Source: Streptomyces sulfonofaciens (lineage in GTDB: Bacteria > Actinomycetota > Actinomycetes > Streptomycetales > Streptomycetaceae). Taken from it: a stretch of 64,000 bases of DNA. Position numbers and translations under genes: made by a program. Of this stretch, positions 21,612 through 29,807 are shown in pieces. Where the stretch lies: contig NZ_BNCD01000034.1 in assembly GCF_014656295.1 (NCBI RefSeq), positions 1 to 64,000 on the forward strand, given 5' to 3'. How positions within the stretch are numbered: position 1 is the stretch's first letter; the number at the start of each line of letters is the position of its first letter. The notes below the pieces were generated by a model, which was not told where the DNA came from, did not search any database, and was given only the letters and a program-made list of their open reading frames with translations.

Positions 21612-22436
21612 TCAGGCGCCGCTCGGCTTCCGGCCGCCCGCCAGCAACATCACATTCAGGTAGAACGCTTCCCGGTCGGCGAGAACGGCATCCACCGCGT
21701 CACGCACCGCCTGCCACTCCTCCTCGGGCAGCAGGCCCTGCTCGACGAAGGGTTGCAGCCGGTCCGGGTCGAACTGCGTCGCGCACCACTCGATGCCCCT
21801 GACACCGCTGTGCAGCACCGCGGCCTCCAGGTCGATGTCCTCGAACCCGGCGTGCTCGAGCAGCTTGAACAGCCGCCGTCCCACGTAGGGGTCACCACCC
21901 CGCAGGGCGTGCGCCATGGCCGTCTTCTCCAAGATGGCCTCGACGGCGGGTTTCACGGGGTACACGAGATTAGCCGCCCGGTAGTCCACATCGACGACGA
22001 CCAGCCGTCCGCCCGGCCTGAGCACCCGCAGGATCTCCGCCAGCGCCTTGGCCTGGTCGGGGATGTGCTGGAGGACCAGGCGGGTGACGGCGAAGTCGAA
22101 GGAGGCGTCGGGCAGGCCGGTGTCCAGCACCGACCCCTGCACGAAGGAGACCGGGCTCTTCGCCCGGGACGGCAGGTACTCCTCGGCGTGCTTGATCAGC
22201 TCGGGGTCGATCTCCAGGCCGGTGATGGAACCGTTCGGCACCAGGGTGCTCAGCCGCTCCGTGAAGAACCCGGGGCCGCTGCCGATCTCCAGGACCTTCA
22301 TCCCGTCGGCGAGGCCCAGCGCCGCCAGCGCCCGTGCCTCCTTCTCGAAGCCCAGCGTGGCGAAGCGGTAGAGGCGCTTCAGCTCGCTGGGCAGGTCACG
22401 GTGGTACTGGCCGGCCTCGTACGGTCGGGTGGTCAT
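21612..22436 (-). CDS. Class I SAM-dependent methyltransferase
   Basis: This 274-residue Rossmann methyltransferase has motif I VLEIGSGPGFFTE, an acidic loop GLEIDPELI and 'FDFAVTRLVLQHIPDQAKAL', then 'LRPGGRLVVVDVDY'. ATG 22436 overlaps the NRPS stop (ATGA, 22433-22436) and is preceded by AAGGAAGGA, so it is translationally coupled to the NRPS. It likely N-, O- or C-methylates the assembly-line product or a precursor. The sequence does not reveal the acceptor. Confidence 0.92.
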   Translation of the reverse strand: MTTRPYEAGQYHRDLPSELKRLYRFATLGFEKEARALAALGLADGMKVLEIGSGPGFFTERLSTLVPNGSITGLEIDPELIKHAEEYLPSRAKSPVSFVQGSVLDTGLPDASFDFAVTRLVLQHIPDQAKALAEILRVLRPGGRLVVVDVDYRAANLVYPVKPAVEAILEKTAMAHALRGGDPYVGRRLFKLLEHAGFEDIDLEAAVLHSGVRGIEWCATQFDPDRLQPFVEQGLLPEEEWQAVRDAVDAVLADREAFYLNVMLLAGGRKPSGA

Positions 22437-25400
22437 GCCGGTGTCCTTCCTTCCCTGGGAGTACGGTCGCGCGGCGCCCGGTGCGTCACCTGGTCGAGCG
22501 CTGCCAGGAGGCGCGCCGCCGCCACGGCCGCATGGGGCGGCCGCAGCATCGTGAAGTGGTTGCCGGGGATCGTTTCTTCGTGGACCGGGCCACGGGTGTG
22601 GGCCCGCCAGTCGGTCCGCCGGCGGTGCAGCCGGGTCTCGGCCCACCAGACGCTGAGCGGGGCCTCGACGACCGGCGGCCGGTGCCCGAGGACGAGCTGC
22701 TCGTGCTGCTGGGCGAGGTCGGCCTGACGGCGGAAGACGTCGAGCGGCACATCGTCCGAAAGCAGCCCCTGAGACCTGGCCCAGGACCGCAGCCCCGCCA
22801 GCCGCGCAGCAAGCGGCAGGCCCCGCAGCTTCTCCCGCAGCGTGTCGAGGGCCGCACCGTCCACCCGCAGGTCCGGCACGGCGCCCGCGAGCGCCACCGC
22901 CGGCACGAGCAGCGGGTCGTGCTCGTCGTCGGTGGGCACCGAGGAGTCCAGCAGCCCCACGAAGGCGACCTCCTCGCCCGCGGCCTCCAGCAGCGCGGCC
23001 ACGTTGACGGCGGTGGTGCCGCCCATGGACCAGCCCATCAGGTGGTAGGGCCCGGCGGGCTGGTGGCCGCGGACCGCAGCCGCGTACTCGGCGGCCATCT
23101 CCGCCAGCGAGGTGTGCTCGTCCGCCCCCGTCTGCGCACGGGACTGCACCCCGACCAGCCCCCGGGTCCCGAGCAGGGCGCCGAGCTGCCGGTACACCAT
23201 GACGTCGCCGCCCGCCGGATGGAACGCGAACAGCGGTGCGTGGACGCCCGGCGCACCGCCGCCGTGCACGGGCACCAGCAGCGGCGACCCCGGCGCCGAT
23301 GTGCTCACACCGCCCCCGACCAGCGCCGCGAACCGTGCCACGGTCGGCGCCCGGAACAGCGCCGCCAGGGGCAGCCGCACCCCGAAGCGGCGCTCCGCCG
23401 CCGTCACCAGCCGGGCGGCGAGCAGCGAGTGGCCGCCCAGTGCGAAGAAGTCGTCGTGCACACCGATGCCGTCACGGCCCAGCACCTCGGCCCACACTGC
23501 GGCGACGGCCGCCTCCAACGGGGTGCGGGGCGCGGTGAAGCGGGTGGCGGCCGCTGCCTGCCGGGGCTCCGGCAGTGCACGGCGGTCCAACTTGCCGTTG
23601 GCGGTGGTCGGCAGCCGCGGCAGCACCAGCACCGCAGAAGGCACCATGTGCTCGGGCAGCCACCGCCCGGCGTGCGCCTTGAGCTCCGCTGCGTCGGGCG
23701 GGTCGCCGGTGGGCACCACGTAGGCCGCGAGCCGCCCGTCCCACACCCCGGCAGCGGCGGCCGAGACCGCCGGATGCGAGGTGAGCGCGGCCTCGACCTC
23801 TCCCAGCTCGACCCGGAACCCGCGCAGCTTGACCTGCCCGTCGATGCGGCCCAGGTACTCCAGCGCACCGTTCGGCAGGTGGCGCACCAGGTCGCCCGTG
23901 CGGTACAGCCGCTCGCCCGGCCCGGCGCCCGGCAGCGGACTCGGCACGAAGCGCTCCGCGGTCAGCCCGGGCCGTCCCAGGTAGCCGGTGGCGAGCTGGA
24001 CGCCGCCGATGTGCAGCTCCCCCGGGATGCCGGGCGGCAGGAGCTGGAGGCGCTCGTCGAGCACGTGCAGCGCGGTGTTGGCGACCGGCCGCCCGATCGG
24101 CACCACCGCGGTGTCCGCCGCGGTGCGCTCCACCGCCCAGTACGACACGTCCACGCCGGCCTCGGTCGGCCCGTACAGATTGTGCAGCTCCGCGGGGAGG
24201 GTGTCGTTGAACCGCCGCACCACGTCCGGCGGCAGGGCCTCACCGCTGCACACCACTCGGGTGATCCCCGTGCACGTGCGGACGTCCGGCGCCTCCAGGA
24301 AGACCCGGAGCATGGACGGTACGAAGTGCAGCGTGGTGATGCCCTCGCGGTTGACCACGTCCACCAGGTACGCCGGGTCCTTGTGCCCGTCCGGGCGGGC
24401 CACGACCAGGCGGGCCCCGGTCATCAGCGGCCAGAAGAACTCCCAGACCGAGACGTCGAACGTGTACGGAGTCTTCTGCAGCACCCGGTCGGCGGCGGTG
24501 AGGCCGTACTCCTCCTGCATCCACAGCAGGCGGTTGACGATGGCGCGGTGGGTGAGCACCGCGCACTTGGGCGTGCCCGTGGAGCCGGACGTGTAGATGG
24601 CGTAGGCGGGATCCCCGGGGCCCGCGCCGCGGTACTCGCCGTGCTCGGGCGGCTCGTCCGCCGTGTCCCTGGTGAGCAGGTCGGCGGCGGGCACCGGCAG
24701 GACCCGTGCCGGTGTTCCGGGCAGCCGCTCCACGAGCGCGGGCCGGCTGAGGACCAGGCCCACGCCGGCGTCCCCGAGCATGAACCGCAGCCGGTCCGGC
24801 GGATGGGCCGGGTCCAGCGGGAGGTAGGCACCGCCCGCTTTGAGCACCGCGAGCAGCGCGACGACCAGCTCCAGGGAACGCTCCATGAACACCCCGACCA
24901 CCGTCCCGGCCGCCCCGGCCCCCTCGCGCAGGAGCCGCCGGGCCAGCCGGCCGGCCGCCGCGTCCAGCTCGGCGTAGCTCAGCCGGCGGTCCTCGAAGAC
25001 GACGGCCACGGCGTCCGGGGTGCGGCGGGCCTGCCGCGCCACCAGGACGTGCAGCGGGGCGGTCAGGTCGTAGGCGCGCGCGGTGTCGTTGAGACCGGCC
25101 AGGTACCGCAGCTCGTCGGCCGAGAGCAGCGGAGCGCGGTCCACCGGTCGCCCGGGGTCGTCGAGCAGGCCGTCGAGCAGGTTGAGGTAGTGCCCGACGG
25201 TGCGGCGGCGCTGGTCCTCGTCGAAGTGGCCCTCGTTGAAGTCGAAGTCCAGGACGTAGCGGCCCTCGCCGGCGAAGTCCCGCACCTGGAGGGCGAGCCG
25301 GTCACGGGAGTGCCCCGTGCCGATGATCTCCGCTTCCACCGGGCCGCCGAAACCGCTGAACGCGGCGTTCTGGTAGTTGAGGTAGACGTCGTACACGGGA

Positions 25401-27847
25401 GCGTGCGCCGGATTGCGCACCGGGTGGTCCTGGTACCGCGCCGCCTGGAGGAAGCCGCGCTGCACCTTGCGGGCCAGAGTTCGGAAGTCCTCGTCGCCGT
25501 CGAACTCCACCTCCAGCGGCAGTACGTTCATGAACAGCCCGAAGGTGTCCCGGAAGGCTGCGGGACGGCCCGCGAAGGGGGTGCCGACCCGGACGAGGCG
25601 CGGTGCGCCCAGCCGCCGCAGAAGCGCGAAGAGCGCGGCGCCGAAGACGGTGGCCTCGGTGGTGAACCCCTCCGCGCGTGCGAAGGCGGCGATCCTCGCG
25701 CTGCGTCCTGCGCCGAGGTCCCGGCTGATCCGGACGGTCCTGGTGGTGCCGGCGGCGCTCTCGCGGCCGTAGAAGCCAAGCCGGCCGGCCGGCCGGGCAA
25801 GGCGCTCCTCCCAGTGGCGTTTCGCCCGCCGGTACGCGGGTGTGGCGCGCCGCTCCCGCTCGTGGCGGGCGTACTCCTCGAACGACGGCGGGCGCGGCGC
25901 GTCGGGCCGTCCGGTGCCGTCCTGCTCGTAGTACTCGCTAAGCCGGCGCAGCAGCAGCGACATCGACCAGGCGTCGCTCATCGAGTGGTGCACGTGCACG
26001 TACCAGGCGACCCGTCCACGGCCCAGGGTGAGGAGCGCGGAGTCGAAGACCCGTTCGCCGAGGTCGAGGTCCGGGGTGCTGCGCCGCACCGCCCAGTCGC
26101 GCGCCGCGGCCCGCGGCTGCGGCGCGCCGGAGAGGTCGACCCGGTCGAGGGGCGCCGGCATGTGGGCGCGGACCCGCAGGTACGGCACGCCGTCGGTCTC
26201 GTGCAGGGTGCTCCGCAGGGCGTCGGTGTGGTCGACCAGCCGCTGCCAGGCCCGGTGGAACCGGTCGGCGTCGACGTCCGCCCGGATGGTGAACAGCGCG
26301 GTGACGTACTCGTAGTACAGCCGCACGCCGGGGGTCAGCTCCCTGCCGAAGTACAGCAGTAGCTGGCTCTCCGTGAGGTTGGACTCCACCGTGCGTCCCT
26401 CGGCGGCGAGAGCACCGGCCGAGCGCAGGGGGGTCGCGGGGGCGGCCACCGTCTGGTCCAGCACCGCACGGAACGTCTCCGTCCACCGCGCGGCGCTCGC
26501 CGGCTCGAACAGGTCGGTGTTGTACTCGAAGCAGCCGCGCAGTCCCTCGCCGTCCTCCCACATGTGCAGGCTCAGGTCGAGGGGTGAGACCCCGAGGTCG
26601 ATCTCGTCCGGGGCGAGCGGACGCACCGCGAGCGCGCCGGCGCGCCGCGTGCGGACGGGCACCGGCTGGAACGCGAAAGCGACCTGGCGCAGCAGGGGCC
26701 TGTCCGGGTGGCGCGGCGGGTTCAGGGCGTGGACCAGCCGATCGAACGGTGTGTCCTGGTGGGCCAGGCCGCCGCGCACCACCGCGTCCGTCAGCCGGGC
26801 CGCGTCGGCGAGGGTGTCCGCCGCCGACAGGTCGATCCGCAGGGCGAGCGTGTTGACGAAGAAGCCGATCAGCCCTTCCGCCGCGGGCGTGGTCCGTCCG
26901 GACACCGGCGCCCCGATGACCAGGTCGTCCTGCCCGGTCAGCCTGCCGAGCGCGACCGCGAGTGCGGTGAGCAGCCGGCTGTAGACGGTGGTGCCGGTGT
27001 CCTGCGCCGCCTTCCGCACGGCCGCTGACAGGTCGCCGGACAGGGCGAAGCCGTGCCGGCGGCCGTTTGTGGTGTGGGTGGCAGGACGCGGTCGGTCGGT
27101 GGGCAGTGCCAGCACCGGCAGCTCTGTGCCGAGCAGCTTCGTCCAGTGGGCCAGCCGCTCCGCCGGTGCCTCGTCCTGGCCCACCACCGCACGGTAGGGC
27201 CGGTGCAGGGGCGGCAGCGGCGAGGGGCGGCCCGCCGAGAACGCCTCGTACAGCGCTGTGAACTCCTCGGTGAACACCCCGAAGGACCAGCCGTCGGCGA
27301 CCAGGTGGTGGGCAGCGAGCACCAGCAGGTGCCGCTCGTCGGCGAGCCGTACCAGCAGGAACCGCGCGAGAGGCCCCCGCTCCAGGTCGAAAGGCCGCCG
27401 CCCCGCCCGTACGGCAAGCTCCACGGCGCGCGGGTCCCGTTCGCCGTCGGGCAGCGCCCGCAGGTCGGCCAGCGGCACGTCGACGGTCCTCGGCGGGGCG
27501 ATGTGCTGGACGGGGGTGCCGTCGACCGCGGGGAACGCGGTGCGCAGCGGCTCGTGTCTGCGGGTGATCTCCGTCAGGACCCGGCCGAGCGCGTCCGCGT
27601 CCAGCGGGCCGTCCAGGGCCAGTCCGGCGACGAGGTGGTGGGCGGGGCTGCCCGGATCGAGCGACTGCAGCAGCCACAGGCGGGCCTGGGCGGGTGCGAC
27701 GGGCACCGGGCCCGTCGGCGCGGGGGACTCGGGACCGGGCTGGGGGACGGACCCGGAGCCGGGCTCGGGGCCGGCCGCCAGCCTGCTCATCAGCCGTGCC
27801 CGCTGCTGGGGGCTCAGCGAGGCGAGACGCGCGAGTATGTCGCTCAT
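22433..27847 (-). CDS. Nonribosomal peptide synthetase, C-C-A(Ser)-T-TE
   Basis: This is an 1804-residue single-module-like NRPS. Domains: C1 about 45-460 (HHLVADG at 180-186); C2 about 490-905 (HHSMSDA at 620-626, second Asp present, final Gly replaced by Ala); A about 920-1420 (YTSGSTGTPK at 1085-1094, YGPTE at 1225-1229); T about 1440-1510 (Ser1474 in LGGHSLL); type I TE about 1520-1790 (Ser1607 in GWSMGG, His1764). By alignment to GrsA in my head, the specificity residues are D1131, V1132, W1135, H1174, V1199, S1201, L1224, V1232, D1233 and K1419, i.e. DVWHVSLVDK, the serine pattern. The tandem C domains suggest one accepts an acyl or aminoacyl group from the freestanding carriers. Its ATG overlaps the aa:CP ligase stop. 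A much longer open frame extends upstream but is a shadow of that gene. Confidence 0.95.
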   Translation of the reverse strand: MSDILARLASLSPQQRARLMSRLAAGPEPGSGSVPQPGPESPAPTGPVPVAPAQARLWLLQSLDPGSPAHHLVAGLALDGPLDADALGRVLTEITRRHEPLRTAFPAVDGTPVQHIAPPRTVDVPLADLRALPDGERDPRAVELAVRAGRRPFDLERGPLARFLLVRLADERHLLVLAAHHLVADGWSFGVFTEEFTALYEAFSAGRPSPLPPLHRPYRAVVGQDEAPAERLAHWTKLLGTELPVLALPTDRPRPATHTTNGRRHGFALSGDLSAAVRKAAQDTGTTVYSRLLTALAVALGRLTGQDDLVIGAPVSGRTTPAAEGLIGFFVNTLALRIDLSAADTLADAARLTDAVVRGGLAHQDTPFDRLVHALNPPRHPDRPLLRQVAFAFQPVPVRTRRAGALAVRPLAPDEIDLGVSPLDLSLHMWEDGEGLRGCFEYNTDLFEPASAARWTETFRAVLDQTVAAPATPLRSAGALAAEGRTVESNLTESQLLLYFGRELTPGVRLYYEYVTALFTIRADVDADRFHRAWQRLVDHTDALRSTLHETDGVPYLRVRAHMPAPLDRVDLSGAPQPRAAARDWAVRRSTPDLDLGERVFDSALLTLGRGRVAWYVHVHHSMSDAWSMSLLLRRLSEYYEQDGTGRPDAPRPPSFEEYARHERERRATPAYRRAKRHWEERLARPAGRLGFYGRESAAGTTRTVRISRDLGAGRSARIAAFARAEGFTTEATVFGAALFALLRRLGAPRLVRVGTPFAGRPAAFRDTFGLFMNVLPLEVEFDGDEDFRTLARKVQRGFLQAARYQDHPVRNPAHAPVYDVYLNYQNAAFSGFGGPVEAEIIGTGHSRDRLALQVRDFAGEGRYVLDFDFNEGHFDEDQRRRTVGHYLNLLDGLLDDPGRPVDRAPLLSADELRYLAGLNDTARAYDLTAPLHVLVARQARRTPDAVAVVFEDRRLSYAELDAAAGRLARRLLREGAGAAGTVVGVFMERSLELVVALLAVLKAGGAYLPLDPAHPPDRLRFMLGDAGVGLVLSRPALVERLPGTPARVLPVPAADLLTRDTADEPPEHGEYRGAGPGDPAYAIYTSGSTGTPKCAVLTHRAIVNRLLWMQEEYGLTAADRVLQKTPYTFDVSVWEFFWPLMTGARLVVARPDGHKDPAYLVDVVNREGITTLHFVPSMLRVFLEAPDVRTCTGITRVVCSGEALPPDVVRRFNDTLPAELHNLYGPTEAGVDVSYWAVERTAADTAVVPIGRPVANTALHVLDERLQLLPPGIPGELHIGGVQLATGYLGRPGLTAERFVPSPLPGAGPGERLYRTGDLVRHLPNGALEYLGRIDGQVKLRGFRVELGEVEAALTSHPAVSAAAAGVWDGRLAAYVVPTGDPPDAAELKAHAGRWLPEHMVPSAVLVLPRLPTTANGKLDRRALPEPRQAAAATRFTAPRTPLEAAVAAVWAEVLGRDGIGVHDDFFALGGHSLLAARLVTAAERRFGVRLPLAALFRAPTVARFAALVGGGVSTSAPGSPLLVPVHGGGAPGVHAPLFAFHPAGGDVMVYRQLGALLGTRGLVGVQSRAQTGADEHTSLAEMAAEYAAAVRGHQPAGPYHLMGWSMGGTTAVNVAALLEAAGEEVAFVGLLDSSVPTDDEHDPLLVPAVALAGAVPDLRVDGAALDTLREKLRGLPLAARLAGLRSWARSQGLLSDDVPLDVFRRQADLAQQHEQLVLGHRPPVVEAPLSVWWAETRLHRRRTDWRAHTRGPVHEETIPGNHFTMLRPPHAAVAAARLLAALDQVTHRAPRDRTPREGRTPA

Positions 27848-28671
27848 GCGGTCTGCTCCCGCACCACCGCGAGTGCCGCCCCGGCGCTGCCGTGGGTCTC
27901 CAGCAGTGCCGCGATCCAGCGCTCCAGGCCGAAGGCGACGCAGCCGGAGTAGGCGCTGCCGCCGTCGGGCAGCGTGATGCCGCACCGCTCGCCGAAGAAG
28001 TTGCGGTGGAAGTTGACCGAGGCGATGGCGAGCGAGCCGTCGTGGACGAACTCCTCCTTCACGGGGAAGAGCCGCTGGAGCAGGGCCCGCCCGCCGTCCG
28101 GTGCGAAGAACGGGTCGCCGGCCGGCTGGATGTCCGGGCCGAGGCCCAGGGAGCGGGCGAAGCCGAGCACCTTCGGCTTGAACGCGGCCACGTGCTCCTG
28201 CACCGCCTCGCGCGGGCCCACGCACACGATCTCCCGCATGGTGAAGCCCCGCAGCCTGCGCAGTCCGTCGTACTCGGTCTCGTTGCGGAAGCACTGCGCG
28301 ACCGTGGTGACGTAGCGGGGCCCGTCGAGCCGGGTGCCGCGGTGGTGCAGGTAGACGTTGTAGCAGGCGGCGGAGGCCAGCCCCCACCCGCTGTCCGCGA
28401 GCCGCTCCGCCGGCACCGTCGCACCCTGCTTGACCGGGTCGCCCGCGGTGTGGGCACGCAGCGCCGAGGTCATCAGCACCAGGTGCGGGAAGTTCTCGAA
28501 GTAGTCGAACTCCGCCAGGTCGGCGGTGCTGATCAGCGGCGGGAACAGCATGGACGCCGCCCCGCACTCCGCGGCCCAGCCCAGGACGTGCCCGTCCAGC
28601 AGCGCCCGCACCTCCACCAACTCGGGGCCGAGGGTGGCGAGGCCGTGCCGGGCGCTGAACGCCCCGCTCAC
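27844..28671 (-). CDS. Class II aaRS-like amino acid:[carrier protein] ligase
   Basis: This 275-residue protein resembles the catalytic core of atypical seryl-tRNA synthetase and has no tRNA-binding arm. Motif 2 is present (C127-F-R-N-E131 ... RGFTMREI) and motif 3 ends in FGLER (residues 247-251). Cys103, Glu147 and Cys244 are spaced like the zinc ligands of the Bradyrhizobium enzyme Bll0957, which adenylates glycine or alanine and loads it on a carrier protein. The likely role is loading one amino acid on the adjacent carrier protein, whose stop overlaps this ATG (28668-28671). The amino acid cannot be read from sequence. Confidence 0.87.
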   Translation of the reverse strand: MSGAFSARHGLATLGPELVEVRALLDGHVLGWAAECGAASMLFPPLISTADLAEFDYFENFPHLVLMTSALRAHTAGDPVKQGATVPAERLADSGWGLASAACYNVYLHHRGTRLDGPRYVTTVAQCFRNETEYDGLRRLRGFTMREIVCVGPREAVQEHVAAFKPKVLGFARSLGLGPDIQPAGDPFFAPDGGRALLQRLFPVKEEFVHDGSLAIASVNFHRNFFGERCGITLPDGGSAYSGCVAFGLERWIAALLETHGSAGAALAVVREQTA

Positions 28672-28901
28672 CGCCCCGCCCCCGCAAGGACCCGGTCGCG
28701 TATGCCGCGCAGGGTGCGGAACGCCACCACGCTCTCCTGGCCGAGGTCGAGTTCACGACCGGCCAGCTCCTCCAGGAAGAGCAGGAACTCCGGGAACCCG
28801 AGCGAGTCGATGAGCCGGCTGTCGATGAGGTCCTCGTCGAGACCGATGTCGGTGACACCGTCATTGCGCGCGAGCAGCCAGGACCGTACCTCGTCGATCA
28901 C
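28668..28901 (-). CDS. Freestanding acyl/aminoacyl carrier protein
   Basis: This 77-residue carrier protein has phosphopantetheine Ser33 in LIDSLGFPEFLLFLEEL and the four-helix ACP pattern. The GTG start (28901) is preceded by AAGGGAG and overlaps the TGA of the diiron oxygenase gene (GTGA, 28898-28901). Its position between the oxygenase and the aa:CP ligase is that expected of a carrier which receives an amino acid from the ligase and presents it to the oxygenase or NRPS. It needs a phosphopantetheinyl transferase from elsewhere in the genome. Confidence 0.92.
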   Translation of the reverse strand: MIDEVRSWLLARNDGVTDIGLDEDLIDSRLIDSLGFPEFLLFLEELAGRELDLGQESVVAFRTLRGIRDRVLAGAGR

Positions 28902-29794
28902 GTTGACTCCCTTGGTTGTTCCGTCGCGAACGGAGGCCTGGTGATGATCTTGCTGCTGAGCAGGAAGCGGGTGATCCGCTTGAGGAACGCCTCGTGGCGG
29001 GCCACCCGCGCCGGGTCGGCGAGCACCTCGTTGCGCAGCCCGTAGGGGTCGGCGAGGCCCGCGTCCCGGTAGGCGGCCGGGTTGTACAGCGACTGGATGC
29101 TGCCGGTCATGTAGCGGCGCAGATAGGTGTCCAGACGGTCGAGCAGCTCGGCGTCGCCGCGCTCGACCAGCGGCCGGTACAGGTGCTCCACGAGCTTGCG
29201 GCCCATGACGATGTGGCGCCACTCGTCGTCGTGGTGTGCCCGGTTGATGTCGACCATGAGCGGATGCAGCGTCTCGTCGCGGCCCATGCGGATGTTGAAG
29301 TGGTCGACGATCTCCTCGAAGATCAGGATCCGGGCGAACACCAGGAAGCTCGCGACCTGCGGGTCCTGGCTGTCGTCCCCGATGCGCAGCGTCCTGTCCG
29401 GGTAGATCTTCCCCGCGTAGCGCAGGCAGAACTGCGCGAAGAACCACATGTGGCCGTTCTCCTCGCCGAGGAAGCGGTGGAAGAACTCGGAGGGGACCTC
29501 GAAGCCGGGCGTGTGGATCCGGCGGGTGACCTCCATCAGCAGCTCGCGGATGCCGTGGATGTTGAGGCTGAAGAAGTTGACGCACTCCCATTTGCTGAGC
29601 GCCATCAACCGCTCGGTCCCGAGCCGCTCCCCGAGCGCCGTTCCGGCGACCGACAGCAGGTCGGGCGACATCCACCACTGCTCGTCGGCCAGCTCGTCGA
29701 CCCAGTCGAAGCGCGTGTACGGGCTGTAGTGGTGGTCGGTGGCGTCGGCGACCAGGTGGTCGAGGGTCTCCGCTATGGAGTCGGTGGCGGTCAT
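28898..29794 (-). CDS. AurF-like diiron oxygenase
   Basis: This 298-residue enzyme is of the p-aminobenzoate N-oxygenase (AurF/CmlI) family. The candidate iron ligands are all visible with AurF-like spacing: Glu70 (SKWE), Glu112 and His115 (EENGH), Glu160 or Glu161 (FEEIVDH), and His187, Glu191 and His194 (HHDDEWRH). Family members oxidise amines to hydroxylamine, nitroso or nitro groups; related PvfB/HamC-type enzymes act in fragin/leudiazen-type pathways. Here the adjacent carrier protein and aa:CP ligase suggest a carrier-bound amino acid as substrate. ATG 29794 follows AAGGGGG, 13 bp after the FAAL gene. Confidence 0.88.
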   Translation of the reverse strand: MTATDSIAETLDHLVADATDHHYSPYTRFDWVDELADEQWWMSPDLLSVAGTALGERLGTERLMALSKWECVNFFSLNIHGIRELLMEVTRRIHTPGFEVPSEFFHRFLGEENGHMWFFAQFCLRYAGKIYPDRTLRIGDDSQDPQVASFLVFARILIFEEIVDHFNIRMGRDETLHPLMVDINRAHHDDEWRHIVMGRKLVEHLYRPLVERGDAELLDRLDTYLRRYMTGSIQSLYNPAAYRDAGLADPYGLRNEVLADPARVARHEAFLKRITRFLLSSKIITRPPFATEQPREST

Positions 29795-29807
29795 GCACGG
29801 CCCCCTT

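Noticed and set aside
22334..26362. A 1342-codon open frame on the plus strand opposite the NRPS
   Set aside because: It is a shadow of high-GC codon bias in the NRPS; the translation is Arg/Gly/Gln-rich with no domain.
27848..28864. Upstream extension of the NRPS reading frame
   Set aside because: It is an out-of-frame reading of the aa:CP ligase and carrier genes; the NRPS has its own ATG overlapping the ligase stop.
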